A stretch of 64,000 nt of DNA from Stenotrophomonas maltophilia. Lineage in GTDB: Bacteria; Pseudomonadota; Gammaproteobacteria; Xanthomonadales; Xanthomonadaceae. The stretch's first letter is position 1, and each line of letters starts with the position of its first letter. A program made the translations under genes and the position numbers. Where the stretch lies: contig NZ_NIVS01000012.1 in the NCBI RefSeq assembly GCF_002205165.1, forward strand, positions 1 through 64,000. The letters run 5' to 3'. Shown piece after piece: positions 10,053 through 19,557 of this stretch. The notes beneath the pieces were generated by a model, which worked only from the letters and a program-made list of their open reading frames with translations, ran no database searches and was not told the origin of the DNA.

Positions 10053-10082
10053 GCAGACAGGCGCCAATCAGCGCCTGTCTGC
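10053..10082. repeat. 12-bp perfect hairpin between elements A and B
   Basis: Arms GCAGACAGGCGC (10053-10064) and GCGCCTGTCTGC (10071-10082) surround CAATCA. No T-run follows. It is unrelated in sequence to the two flanking elements. Confidence 0.7.
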
Positions 10083-10156
10083 TGTCGCTTGCCTGTTATC
10101 TATCACCACGCCGGGAGGCCGCTCCGGCTTGCCCAACCGTCCATCCAGATCTGTAT

Positions 10157-10268
10157 GGCGAGTGGGGGCCAGGCCCTGACGGGACCGTCAGGGCGCCAAG
10201 GATGGCGCCCACGAGCCCCCAGGGATGGGTTTACGGCGCGTCCCGGCAGGGCCTGGCCCCCGCTCGCC
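10157..10268 (-). repeat. hairpin element B: 22-bp arms around inverted copy of the 48-nt core
   Basis: Arms 10157-10178 and 10247-10268 pair over 22 bp with one mismatch. Core 10191-10238 is the reverse complement of the element A core, 42 of 48 identical. An additional palindrome (CCCTGACGG-GA-CCGTCAGGG, 10174-10193) lies between arm and core. The element ends about 85 nt downstream of the dps stop. Confidence 0.85.
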
Positions 10269-10353
10269 AACACGGAGACCCCAACAGCCAACGCCGTTGC
10301 TTTCCGCTTCTGCTTCCGCCATCAACCGGCCAACCCTGCCGGAACGCAGATCC

Positions 10354-10905
10354 TTACTGCAGCAGCGAACGCAGCATCCAGGCGTACTTTTCGTGGGTCT
10401 GCAGGCGCTGGGTCATCAGATCTTCAGTCGGTGCGTCGTCCGCATCATCGGCCACATCCAGCACTTTCCGGGCGGTGCGGCACACGGCCTCGTTGGCGGT
10501 GACCAACTGGCGTACCATTTCACGCCAGTCCGCGCTGTCGGTCAGGCCAGGCTCCTCGGCGATCGAGGTCAGGGCCGCGAACTCGCGGTAGGAGCCCGGG
10601 GCGTTGAAGCCCAGTGCACGGATGCGTTCAGCCACGTCATCCAGGGCCGCCCACTGTTCGGTGTACTGGGTCTCGAACATGGTGTGCAGCGAGTTGAACA
10701 TCGACCCGGTCACGTTCCAATGGAAGTTGTGGGTCTTCAGGTAGAGCGTGAACGCATCTGCCTGGAAGGCCGACAGTCCATCGGCGATCTTCTTGCGATC
10801 GCCCTCCTTGATCCCGATATCGATGTTCGGGGCCGATGGGGCCGCCGCGCCGAGCTTCTGCTTGGCAGTCTTGGGCTTTGCCGGGGTCTTGGTCGTCTTC
10901 GCCAT
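10354..10905 (-). CDS. dps: Dps family DNA-binding ferritin-like protein
   Basis: A 183-aa Dps. An N-terminal Lys/Ala/Pro tail (AKTTKTPAKPKTAKQK) suited to DNA binding precedes the four-helix ferritin fold. The dinuclear ferroxidase residues are visible: HNFHWNVTG and the following FETQYTEQWAALDDVAERIRALG (D and E ligands). Dps dodecamers oxidise and store iron with H2O2 and compact DNA in stress and stationary phase. The ATG at 10905 has AAGGAG 7 nt upstream. Divergent from hrpA across 96 nt. Confidence 0.95.
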   Translation of the reverse strand: MAKTTKTPAKPKTAKQKLGAAAPSAPNIDIGIKEGDRKKIADGLSAFQADAFTLYLKTHNFHWNVTGSMFNSLHTMFETQYTEQWAALDDVAERIRALGFNAPGSYREFAALTSIAEEPGLTDSADWREMVRQLVTANEAVCRTARKVLDVADDADDAPTEDLMTQRLQTHEKYAWMLRSLLQ

Positions 10906-10947
10906 GGGAGAACTCCTTATGGATGGGATGAATCGGATGGCCTTCAC

Positions 10948-10980
10948 AATAGATCAGACTACCCTTTCAGTAGTAAACAA
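10948..10980 (-). promoter_or_regulatory. possible dps promoter/operator region
   Basis: Reading the minus strand, TTGTTT (10980-10975) or TTTACT (10977-10972) lies 18 nt from TGATCT or TCTATT. An inverted repeat ACTAC-N7-GTAGT occupies 10958-10974 inside the spacer, in an AT-rich island unlike its surroundings. Stress control of dps (OxyR or similar) is plausible, but the site is not a clear match to a known operator. Confidence 0.3.
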
Positions 10981-11001
10981 AAGTTCTAAACGAATCGATT
11001 G

Positions 11002-14000
11002 ATGAGCGCTATCGAAAAACCACATGCAGCACGTCTGGCCCAGCAGCAGGCCGCGATCAACGGGGCCATGAGCCGCGACCGCGGTCGTTTGCTGGGGATG
11101 CTCTCGCGTTGGCGGGCCAAACCGGCGGATGCGGGGCTGGCGGCGGCGTTCGAGCAGGCCTTGCAGGCGTCCGTGCAGCGCCGGGAAACGCGCGCGCTGA
11201 ATCAGCCGGCCATCACTCTGGACGAGCAGCTGCCGATTGCGCGTGAAGCCGAGGCCATCACCGCGCTGATCCGCGACCATCAGGTCGTGGTGATCGCCGG
11301 TGAAACCGGCTCGGGCAAGACCACCCAGCTGCCCAAACTGTGCCTGGCTGCGGGCCGTGGCACCGCCGGCATGATCGGCTGCACGCAGCCGCGACGGATT
11401 GCCGCACGTGCGGTGGCAACCCGTGTCGCGCAGGAACTGCAGTCCGAACTGGGCACCACCGTGGGCTACCAGGTGCGCTTCACCGACCGCGTCGGTGACG
11501 ATACCCGCATCAAGTTCATGACCGACGGCATCCTGCTGGCCGAAATCAGCAGCGACCGCTGGCTGTCCAACTACGACACGATCATCGTCGACGAGGCGCA
11601 CGAACGCAGCCTCAACATCGATTTCCTGCTGGGCTATCTGAAGCAGCTGCTGAAGAAGCGGCCGGACCTCAAGTTGATCGTCACCTCGGCCACCATCGAT
11701 ACCTCGCGCTTCGCCCAGCATTTCGACGATGCGCCGGTGATCAGCGTGGAAGGCCGCACCTTCCCGGTGGAAGTGCGCTACCGCCCGCTGGAAGGCGAGG
11801 GTGGCGGCGAAGCCGACGGTGGCCGCGATGGCGAGCGCACCGTGAATGATGCCGTGGTCGCGGCGGTGGATGAAATCACCCGGATCGACCCGCGCGGTGA
11901 CATCCTGCTGTTCTTCCCCGGCGAACGCGAGATCCGCGACGCGCACCAGTCGCTGGAACGGCGCAAGTACCGCGGGACCGACGTGCTGCCGCTGTATGCG
12001 CGGCTGTCGGTCAAGGATCAGGACCTGGTCTTCAACCCGGGCGCCAACCGGCGCATCGTGCTGGCCACCAACGTCGCCGAAACCTCGCTGACGGTGCCGC
12101 GCATCCGGTATGTGATCGACCCGGGTTTCGCCCGCATCAAGCGGTACAGCCCGCGCCAGAAGCTGGACCGGTTGCACATTGAAGCGGTCTCGCAGGCCAG
12201 CGCCAACCAGCGCAAGGGCCGCTGTGGCCGCGTATCCGAAGGCATCTGCTACCGGCTGTATTCCGAAGCGGATTTCCTGTCGCGCCCCGAGTTCACCGAT
12301 CCGGAAATCCGCCGCTCCAGCCTGTCCGGGGTGATCCTGCGGATGCTGCAGCTGGGCCTGGGCAAGATCGAGGATTTCCCGTTCCTGGAGGCGCCGGACG
12401 AGCGCGCCATCGCCGATGGCTGGCAGCAGCTGGGTGAGCTGGGCGCGGTCGATGCCGAGCGCCGCCTGACCCCGATCGGGCGCCAGATGGCGCGCCTGCC
12501 GGTGGACGTCAAACTGGCGCGCATGCTGGTCGCCGCGCAGGCACAGGGCTGCCTGCGGCCGATGCTGGTGATCGCGTCGTTCCTGGGCATCCAGGACCCG
12601 CGTGAGCGCCCGCCGGAAGCGCGCGCCGCCGCCGACAACGCACATGCGCTGTTCGCCGATGGGCGCTCGGAATTCGTCGGCGTGCTGCGCCTGTGGGACG
12701 GTTATCGCCAGGCCCACGAAGACCTCACCCAGTCCAAGCTGCGCGACTGGTGCGGGCGGCACTTCCTCGGTTTCCTGCGCATGCGCGAGTGGCGTGAGCT
12801 GCATCGCCAGCTGCGCGTGCTGTGCGAAGAGCTGGGCTGGAGTGAGGAGCCCGCCGAATCGTCGTTGGCACCGCTGCTGGCCGGGTCTTCGGCGCCGGCA
12901 CCGGCGCGCGATGACGAGGCCAAGATCAAGGCGACGCGTGGCCAGCAGCACCGTGCCGCACGTCTGGCCCGCGAAGGAAAATCCGAACCGGCGCTTGTCG
13001 AGACCAAGGCGGCACCCGGTAACGGCGCCGACCGCGAGGCACGCAACGCCTTCAGCGACAAGGTGCGCGCCGCGGCGTACCAGACCCTGCACCGCGCGCT
13101 CATCGCGGGGTTGCCCACGCAGATCGGCCACCGCAGCGACAAGGGCGACTTCCTGGCACCGCGCCAGCGCCGCTTCCTGCCGTTCCCGGGCTCGACCCTG
13201 GCCAAGCGGCCGCCGCCGTGGCTGCTTACGGCCACGCTGCTGGATACCCAGAAGATCTGGGGGTTGACCAACGCGGCGATCGAGCCGGATTGGGTCATCA
13301 ACGAGCTGCCGCACCTGCTGCTGCGCAAGCACTTCGACCCGCACTGGTCGCGCGCGCAGGGCCAGGTGCTGGCCTCGGAGCAGATCAGTCTGTTCGGATT
13401 GGTGCTGGCCCCGAAAAAGCCCGTTCATTACGGGCGCATCGCGCCGGGTGAGGCACACGACATCTTCGTGCGCCAGGCGCTGGTAACCGGCGAGATCAAC
13501 ACCCGGGCCGGTTTTGTCGCCGACAACCTCAAGGTGCTGGAACAGGCGCGCGAAGAAGAAGCCAAGCTGCGCCGCGCCGGTATCGTCGCCGATGAGGGCT
13601 GGCAGGCGCGCTGGTATCTGGACCGGATTCCGGCCGAGATCCATTCGGCGATGGGCCTGGATACCTGGTGGAAGGCATTGGCGCCGGAGAAGCGCCGTGC
13701 ATTGTCGTGGACACTGGCCGATCTGCTGCCGGGCGAGGGCAGCGATGCCGAGCGTTATCCCAAGTACCTGCCGCTGGGCGATGCTCGCCTGCCGCTGCAC
13801 TACACCTTCGAGCCGGGCGCCGACGAGGATGGCGTCACGCTGGACGTGCCGCTGCACCTGCTCAACGCGCTGGACCCGGCACGGTTGTCATGGCTGGCCC
13901 CCGGCTTCGTCGCGGACAAGGCCGCTGCGTTGATCCGCAGCCTGCCCAAGGCGATGCGCCGCAACTACGTGCCCGCCCCGGATTTCGGCCGCGCCTTCGC

Positions 14001-15105
14001 CGAAGCCTTCGCCGAGCCGACCGCCGATGACATCCGTGGCGAACTGGCGCGGTTCCTGTCGCGTGCGACGGGCGCCACGCTGGCCGCGACCGATTTCGAC
14101 GAAGCCGCGCTGGACGCACACCTGCGCATGAACCTGCGCCTGCGCGACGCGGACGGCAAGGTGCTGGCCACCTCGCGCGATCTGGATGCACTGCGTGCCC
14201 GCTTTGGCGACAAGGCCGGTGATGCCTTCGCCGCGCGTGCCGGGCGCGCGCTGGCGGCGGAAGGCCTGCGCGATTTCCCCGCCAGCCCGATCCCGCTGCA
14301 GGTGCCCGGCGAAGCCGGCGTGCCGGCGTATCCCGCCCTGGTCGACCAGGGGGAGACCGCGGCACTGAAGATTTTCGCCGACCGCAATGAAGCGCTGGAA
14401 CAGCATCCGCTTGGCGTGCGTCGCCTGCTGGAGATCGCGCTGGCCGACAAGGCCAAGCAGGCGCGCAAGCAGTTGCCGGTGCCGCCCAAGACCGGCCTGC
14501 TGTACGCGGCGATCGAATCCCAGGAGCGCCTGCGGGGCGATCTGGTGGACGCGGCGATGAACGCCGTGCTGGCCGATGGCCTGGGTGATATCCGCGATCC
14601 GGCGGCGTTTGCCAAGCGCAGTGCCGAGGCGGGAAAAGCGTTGTTCGGCGAGGCGATGGCGCGGCTGAAGCTGGCCGAGAACATCCTCGCGCACGTGGCC
14701 GAGCTCAAGCCGCAGTTGGAGGCGCCGCTGATGGGGTGGGCGCGTGGCAACCTGGATGACATGGAGGAGCAGCTTGCGGCTCTGGTCCATCCCGGGTTCC
14801 TGCGCGATACGCCGGCCGATGCGCTGGCGCAGTACCCGCGCTATCTGCGCGCGATGATCCTGCGTACCGAGCGGGCCAAGCGCGATCCGCCCCGGGATCA
14901 AGCCCGGATGCTGGAACTGCGTCCGTTCCTGGATGCGTTGGCACAGGCCGACGCACGCGGCCTGCGCAAGCGAGCGCAATGGCAGGACCTGCGTTGGGAC
15001 CTGGAGGAGCTGCGGGTCTCGCTGTTCGCCCAGGAGCTGGGGGCCAGGACCGGCATCTCGGCCAAGAAGCTGGCCCAGCGCGTGGCCGCGCTGCAGAAGG
15101 CGTGA
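11002..15105 (+). CDS. hrpA: ATP-dependent RNA helicase HrpA (DEAH/DEXH)
   Basis: A 1367-aa protein, close to the usual 1300 aa. Walker A GETGSGKT at residues 100-107, DEAH at 197-200, SAT motif (VTSATID), helicase C ending in the QRKGRCGRV motif, then the HA2/OB regions and the long DUF3418 C-terminus. HrpA acts in RNA processing and resolves stalled translation. The ATG at 11002 is used although a TTG precedes it in frame; no good Shine-Dalgarno is seen, so the true start could be slightly downstream (ATG at 11068). Confidence 0.95.
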   Translation: MSAIEKPHAARLAQQQAAINGAMSRDRGRLLGMLSRWRAKPADAGLAAAFEQALQASVQRRETRALNQPAITLDEQLPIAREAEAITALIRDHQVVVIAGETGSGKTTQLPKLCLAAGRGTAGMIGCTQPRRIAARAVATRVAQELQSELGTTVGYQVRFTDRVGDDTRIKFMTDGILLAEISSDRWLSNYDTIIVDEAHERSLNIDFLLGYLKQLLKKRPDLKLIVTSATIDTSRFAQHFDDAPVISVEGRTFPVEVRYRPLEGEGGGEADGGRDGERTVNDAVVAAVDEITRIDPRGDILLFFPGEREIRDAHQSLERRKYRGTDVLPLYARLSVKDQDLVFNPGANRRIVLATNVAETSLTVPRIRYVIDPGFARIKRYSPRQKLDRLHIEAVSQASANQRKGRCGRVSEGICYRLYSEADFLSRPEFTDPEIRRSSLSGVILRMLQLGLGKIEDFPFLEAPDERAIADGWQQLGELGAVDAERRLTPIGRQMARLPVDVKLARMLVAAQAQGCLRPMLVIASFLGIQDPRERPPEARAAADNAHALFADGRSEFVGVLRLWDGYRQAHEDLTQSKLRDWCGRHFLGFLRMREWRELHRQLRVLCEELGWSEEPAESSLAPLLAGSSAPAPARDDEAKIKATRGQQHRAARLAREGKSEPALVETKAAPGNGADREARNAFSDKVRAAAYQTLHRALIAGLPTQIGHRSDKGDFLAPRQRRFLPFPGSTLAKRPPPWLLTATLLDTQKIWGLTNAAIEPDWVINELPHLLLRKHFDPHWSRAQGQVLASEQISLFGLVLAPKKPVHYGRIAPGEAHDIFVRQALVTGEINTRAGFVADNLKVLEQAREEEAKLRRAGIVADEGWQARWYLDRIPAEIHSAMGLDTWWKALAPEKRRALSWTLADLLPGEGSDAERYPKYLPLGDARLPLHYTFEPGADEDGVTLDVPLHLLNALDPARLSWLAPGFVADKAAALIRSLPKAMRRNYVPAPDFGRAFAEAFAEPTADDIRGELARFLSRATGATLAATDFDEAALDAHLRMNLRLRDADGKVLATSRDLDALRARFGDKAGDAFAARAGRALAAEGLRDFPASPIPLQVPGEAGVPAYPALVDQGETAALKIFADRNEALEQHPLGVRRLLEIALADKAKQARKQLPVPPKTGLLYAAIESQERLRGDLVDAAMNAVLADGLGDIRDPAAFAKRSAEAGKALFGEAMARLKLAENILAHVAELKPQLEAPLMGWARGNLDDMEEQLAALVHPGFLRDTPADALAQYPRYLRAMILRTERAKRDPPRDQARMLELRPFLDALAQADARGLRKRAQWQDLRWDLEELRVSLFAQELGARTGISAKKLAQRVAALQKA

Positions 15106-15111
15106 CCTTCA

Positions 15112-15150
15112 AACCCACCCCGTGCGGTCGCCGTACGGGGTGGGCGGGTT
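15112..15150. terminator. bidirectional hairpin between hrpA and the convergent secreted-protein gene
   Basis: Perfect 10-bp arms 15114-15123 (CCCACCCCGT) and 15135-15144 (ACGGGGTGGG) sit between two convergent stops (15105 and 15164). Flanking AAACCC/GGGTT extends it. There is no long T-run. Confidence 0.5.
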
Positions 15151-15163
15151 GCCCGTGCGCGGA

Positions 15164-15676
15164 TTACTTGACGCGGCGGACCTTGGCGCGGGTGTTGTAG
15201 CCGTCCACCTTCATGTACCACACCCCGACCAGGCCAGGATTGATGGTGACCTTGGGGGCGGTCTTGCGCACACCGCTCAGGGTGGCTTCGTCGGTCTGTT
15301 CCCACTCCTGCTTGTTGGCCAGCACGTAGCGGCGGCCTTTGGCAAAGCCCCGGAACTCATCGGTGATGTTGGTTTCGATCGGCGCATTGCTGCCGAAATC
15401 GTGGAAGCCGCGGTTCTTCACGATGACTTCCTGGCGGCCTTCCTCGCGAGCCTCTTCGCGGGCGTTTGCCGCCAGCGCAGCGACCTTGCCCTGCAGCCAG
15501 TTGTTGAGCTCGGTCAGTTCCTGCGGGGTGAGCTTCTCCAGCCCGGCGGCCTTGAACTCGGCCGGCGACATCTGTTGCTGCAGATCGCCTTCCACCACGC
15601 GCTGGGCCAGCGCCGGCAGCGACACACTCATCACAAGGGCCGCACAGGCCAACAACCGCAGACGGGAAAAGCGCAT
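15164..15676 (-). CDS. exported protein of unknown function (170 aa)
   Basis: Signal peptide MRFSRLRLLACAALVMSVSLPALAQ, then a motif FKAAGLEKLTPQELTELNNWLQGKV (residues about 45-65), an acidic/basic helix (REEAREEGRQEV), and a beta-rich C-terminus (FRGFAKGRRYVLANKQEWEQTDE ... VWYMKVDGYNTRAKVRRVK). The TPQELTELNNWL segment recurs in small Xanthomonadaceae envelope proteins; no function is known to me. It is likely periplasmic. Divergent from relA. Confidence 0.8.
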   Translation of the reverse strand: MRFSRLRLLACAALVMSVSLPALAQRVVEGDLQQQMSPAEFKAAGLEKLTPQELTELNNWLQGKVAALAANAREEAREEGRQEVIVKNRGFHDFGSNAPIETNITDEFRGFAKGRRYVLANKQEWEQTDEATLSGVRKTAPKVTINPGLVGVWYMKVDGYNTRAKVRRVK

Positions 15677-15808
15677 GGCAGGGTCTCTCCTAGGGATGGC
15701 CGCAGTGTAGTGCCAGCGCCCGGGCATGTGCACATGCAGGCGACGGCGATTGTCGGGGGGGCGCTGCGGCGCTAGTGTAGGTGGCCTCTGTCTTGTCTGT
15801 ACGATGCT

Positions 15809-17962
15809 GTGAACCGCGCTTCTGCCCCCGGCCTGGATGCCTTGTTGAACCGACCCTCGGTGGCCTCGCTGCCGACCGAACTGCGCGAGGCGTTGCTGCA
15901 GCGCTGGCAGCAGCCCGAGGCCGATCTGGAAATGCGCGCGGGCTGGCCGGTGCTGGCCGACACGCTCGATGCGCTGTCGCTGCTCTCGGCCGATGAATCG
16001 GCGCTGCTGGCCACCTTGTTGTTCGATCTGCCGTGGCTGCGCGCTGGTCTGGATGCGTTGCCGATCGGTGCACTCAAGCCGGTGGTCGTCGGCCTGCTCG
16101 ACGGTCTGGACGCGGCCGACCAGGTCTGGGCGCTGCACGCCGGGCGTGAGGCCGGCCGCAACAGCGAAGGCCTGCGCCGCCTGCTGCTGTCGATCATCCG
16201 CGATCTGCGGGTGGTGCCGATCCTGCTCGCCCGTCAGCTGGCCCGCATGCGTGGCGCCGATCGGCTGCCCGAGGAAGAGCGCCGCGCGCTGGCCCAGCTC
16301 ACCCGTGACATCCACGCGCCGCTGGCCAACCGGCTCGGCATCTGGCAGTTGAAGTGGGAGCTGGAGGATCTGGCGTTCCGCCATCTGGAGCCGGAGACCT
16401 ACCGGCGCATCGCGCGCGAGGTCGATGAAACGCGCCTGGCGCGCGAGCGCTACGTCGAGGGCGTCAAGAAGGCGCTGTCGCGCGAGCTGCTGGCGCAGGG
16501 CATCCGCGCCGAGGTCAGCGGCCGCCCGAAGCACATCTACAGCATCTGGCGGAAGATGCAGAAGAAGCGGCTGGCGTTCGAGCAGTTGTACGACATCCGC
16601 GCGGTGCGCGTGATGGTGGACGACGTAGCCGCCTGCTACGCCGCGCTGGGCGTGGTGCATGCCCTGTGGGCGCCGGTGCCGAGCGAATTCGACGATTACA
16701 TCGCGCGGCCGAAGGCCAACGATTACCGTTCGCTGCATACCGCCGTGGTCGGCCCGGAAGGGCGCACCATCGAAGTGCAGATCCGCACCCACGACATGCA
16801 CGCCCAGGCCGAGCTCGGCGTGGCCGCGCACTGGCGCTACAAGGAAGGCAGCAAGGGCGCGGAGAAGGCGTTCGACCGCAAGATCACCTGGATGCGCCAG
16901 CTGCTGGAGCAATCCCAGGACGGACATGCCAGCGAGCTGGCCGGCGCGCTCGATGCCGAACTGACCGAAGACCGGGTCTACGCGCTCAGCCCCAAGGACG
17001 AGGTGATGGACCTGCCGCAGGGCGCCACGCCGCTGGATTTCGCCTACCACGTGCACACCATGGTGGGGCATCGTTGCCGTGGCGCGAAGGTCAATGGTCG
17101 CATCGTGCCGCTGACCTACCGCCTGCGCAGCGGCGACCGCGTCGAGATCCTGACCGGCAAGGAGGCCGATCCCCGGCGTGACTGGTTGCTGGCCTCCAGC
17201 GGCTTCCTGGCCAGCAACCGCTCGCGTGAAAAGGTCCGTGGCTGGTTCCACAAACTGGACCGCGCGCGCAACGTGCAGGCCGGCCGCGAGCTGCTCGAGC
17301 GCGAACTGAAGCGGCTCGGCCTCCAGCATGCGGACCTGGCCATCGCAGTAAAGAAATTCCACGCCGACAACGTTGACGATCTCTACATCCAGGTGGCGCT
17401 GGGCGACACCGGGCCGAACCAGGTCAGCCGCACGCTGCTGGAAGCCGAACGTGCCGCCAGCCAGCCGGCAGCGCCGGTACTGCCGCGCCCCACCGCGCGG
17501 CGCGACAGCGTGCGCAGTGCCAACTTCACGGTGCAGGGCGTGGGCAACCTGCTGGTGCAGCTGGCGCGCTGCTGCCAGCCGGTGGCCGGGGAGCCGATCG
17601 TCGGCTACCTCACGCGCGCGCGCGGCGTCACCGTGCACCGCACCGACTGTGCGGCGCTGGCGCGACTGGCCGCGGCCAGCCCGCAGCGCATTCTTCCGGT
17701 GGAGTGGGGCCAGGCCGGCGGTGGTTATGAAGTGGACGTGGTGGTCGACGCGGTCGACCGGCGGTGGCTGCTCAAGGACATCACCAACCTGATCGCACAG
17801 GAGGATGCCTATGTGCTGGATATCCATAGCGACAACGTCCGCAACAGCGGCCGCGCGCATCTGCGGCTGCGGCTGAAGGTCAGCGACTACGGGCAGCTTT
17901 CCACCCTGCTGGGCAAGCTGGACGCACTGCCCGGCGTCAGCGAAGCCCGGCGTCTAGGCTGA
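15809..17962 (+). CDS. relA: GTP pyrophosphokinase RelA ((p)ppGpp synthetase)
   Basis: A 717-aa RelA/SpoT homologue. The N-terminal pseudo-hydrolase region (residues about 20-190) lacks the HD dyad, so hydrolase activity is not expected. The synthetase domain follows from about 230 (SGRPKHIYSIWRKM, YDIRAVRVMV, DYIARPKANDYRSLHTAV, EVQIRTHDMHAQAELGVAAHWRYK), then TGS (about 388-450, RVYALSPKDEVMDLPQGATPLDFAYHVHT), a helical/zinc-finger region and a C-terminal ACT domain. It makes (p)ppGpp on starved ribosomes. The start is GTG. A SpoT for ppGpp breakdown must be elsewhere. Confidence 0.95.
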   Translation: MNRASAPGLDALLNRPSVASLPTELREALLQRWQQPEADLEMRAGWPVLADTLDALSLLSADESALLATLLFDLPWLRAGLDALPIGALKPVVVGLLDGLDAADQVWALHAGREAGRNSEGLRRLLLSIIRDLRVVPILLARQLARMRGADRLPEEERRALAQLTRDIHAPLANRLGIWQLKWELEDLAFRHLEPETYRRIAREVDETRLARERYVEGVKKALSRELLAQGIRAEVSGRPKHIYSIWRKMQKKRLAFEQLYDIRAVRVMVDDVAACYAALGVVHALWAPVPSEFDDYIARPKANDYRSLHTAVVGPEGRTIEVQIRTHDMHAQAELGVAAHWRYKEGSKGAEKAFDRKITWMRQLLEQSQDGHASELAGALDAELTEDRVYALSPKDEVMDLPQGATPLDFAYHVHTMVGHRCRGAKVNGRIVPLTYRLRSGDRVEILTGKEADPRRDWLLASSGFLASNRSREKVRGWFHKLDRARNVQAGRELLERELKRLGLQHADLAIAVKKFHADNVDDLYIQVALGDTGPNQVSRTLLEAERAASQPAAPVLPRPTARRDSVRSANFTVQGVGNLLVQLARCCQPVAGEPIVGYLTRARGVTVHRTDCAALARLAAASPQRILPVEWGQAGGGYEVDVVVDAVDRRWLLKDITNLIAQEDAYVLDIHSDNVRNSGRAHLRLRLKVSDYGQLSTLLGKLDALPGVSEARRLG

Positions 17963-17991
17963 GCTCACGTGCCCTACGCTAGGCTCGCGGC

Positions 17992-19557
17992 ATGAGCCGG
18001 GACGACGATGACAGGCATGATGCCGCGCATGAGGCGCTGCGGCGGGTACGCCGCGAGGGGCGCTGGTGGTGGCTGCAGGCGCGCCATGCCCGGCGCATCT
18101 GGCGCTGGGCGTTGCTGGTGGCAGTGCTGCTGTTCGTGTGCCTGGCGCTGCTGCGCCGGCCGCTGGCCAACTGGTTCTGGAACGAACCGCAGATCGAACA
18201 GCTGCTCGACCAGGGCGACCGCGCGCTGGCGGCCGGCCGCTTGACCCTGCCTGACGGCAGCGGCGCGCGCGAGTCCTATCAGGCTGCGCTGGCGCTGGAC
18301 AATGACCGGCTGCAGGCACGCACCGGGCTGGCCCGTACCGGGCAGGCCGCGCTGCAGCAGGCGCGTGACGCGCTGGACCGCGGGGATACACCGGTTGCGA
18401 CGGCCGCGCTTGCGCTGGCCCGCGAGCTGCAGGTGCCGCAGCGCGATGCCGATGCCGTATCACAGCAACTGCACGCCCATGACCAGGCGCGCGCGGGAAT
18501 CGGCGCGCTGCTGGGCCGCGCGGAAGCGGCCCTGCAGGCGCAACGGCTTGATGGCAGCCCGGACAGTGCGCTGCCGCTGTTCCAGCAGGTGCTGGCGCTG
18601 TCGCCCAACCAGGTGCGTGCGTTGGAAGGGCGCGAGGATGCGCTTTCCGACCTGTTGCAGCAGGCGCGTACAGCGGCCGGACGCGGTGATGTCGCCCGGG
18701 CAGCGGCGCTTGTGCGCAGCGCCCGTGGCTTCGATGCCGGACATGTCGATCTGCCGGCCACCCAGGAAGTACTGAACAACGCACTGGAGCGCCGCCAGCG
18801 CGAAGGCGACACCGCGTTGCGCCGGCAGAAACTGGATGTCGCGGCGGAGGCGTTCGCTGCGGTGCTTGCCGCGCTGCCCGACGATCCTGCCGCCCGCCGT
18901 GGTCAGCTGCAGGTGGCCGATGCGCAGCTCACGCGTGCGACGCGGCTGGCGGGAAATTTCCGTTTCGACGAAGCCGCCCAGGCCGTGCAGGCGGCCCAAA
19001 CGCTGGGTGCCTCCACGCGCGCGTTGGAGGCGGCCCGGCACACCGTCGAGCAGGCGCGCCGCTCCCAGGCAGCGTTGAAGACCCCGGCGGTGCCGCGTGC
19101 GCAGCGCGAACGGACGTTGCTGCGCCTGCTTACCCGCCTGGAAGAGGCCGAAGCCCGCGGCAACTTCCTGGATCCGCCCGGGCGCAGTGCCTACGATGCC
19201 TTGCGCGAGGCACAGAGCGTGGCGCCGCAGGACCCGCGTGTGCGTGCCGCCGCGCAGCGCCTGCTGCCGGCGAGCCGGCAGTGTTTCGAGGACCGCCTGC
19301 GCGAGAACCGCGTACTGGCGGCGGGGGCCTGTCTGGAGGCCTGGCAGACGCTGTCGACCAACGATGCGGGCCAGGCCGCTGCACGGCGCCGGCTGGCGCA
19401 GCGTTGGTTGGCGATCGGCAGTGAGCGCCTGGGCTCGGGCGATATCGCCTTCGCGCAACAGGCGCTGGAGCAGGCACGGCGCTGGCAGCCGGACCTGCCC
19501 GAGCTGCCGGCGTTCGCCGAGCGCCTGCGCAGCGCCGGTGGTGGCGCAGGCGCCTAG
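17992..19557 (+). CDS. membrane-anchored TPR-like protein of unknown function
   Basis: A 521-aa protein. A cytoplasmic basic N-terminus (RRVRREGRWWWLQARHARRIWRW) leads into a single membrane segment (ALLVAVLLFVCLALL, residues about 41-55). The rest is Ala/Leu/Arg/Gln-rich helical hairpins of TPR type, such as LLDQGDRALAAGRLTLPDG and AAEAFAAVLAALPDDPAARRGQ. The periplasmic TPR solenoid suggests a scaffold for other proteins. It starts 29 nt after relA and its TAG stop shares a CTAG with the convergent glycosyltransferase stop. No function is known. Confidence 0.8.
   Translation: MSRDDDDRHDAAHEALRRVRREGRWWWLQARHARRIWRWALLVAVLLFVCLALLRRPLANWFWNEPQIEQLLDQGDRALAAGRLTLPDGSGARESYQAALALDNDRLQARTGLARTGQAALQQARDALDRGDTPVATAALALARELQVPQRDADAVSQQLHAHDQARAGIGALLGRAEAALQAQRLDGSPDSALPLFQQVLALSPNQVRALEGREDALSDLLQQARTAAGRGDVARAAALVRSARGFDAGHVDLPATQEVLNNALERRQREGDTALRRQKLDVAAEAFAAVLAALPDDPAARRGQLQVADAQLTRATRLAGNFRFDEAAQAVQAAQTLGASTRALEAARHTVEQARRSQAALKTPAVPRAQRERTLLRLLTRLEEAEARGNFLDPPGRSAYDALREAQSVAPQDPRVRAAAQRLLPASRQCFEDRLRENRVLAAGACLEAWQTLSTNDAGQAAARRRLAQRWLAIGSERLGSGDIAFAQQALEQARRWQPDLPELPAFAERLRSAGGGAGA

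Larger units (their letters stand above)
9754..10353. other. 600-nt intergenic region rich in inverted repeats
   Basis: No gene is supported here. The stretch holds three strong hairpins (9883-9990, 10053-10082, 10157-10268), two of which share a conserved core. The G/C skewed reading frames are consequences of the repeats. Confidence 0.8.
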
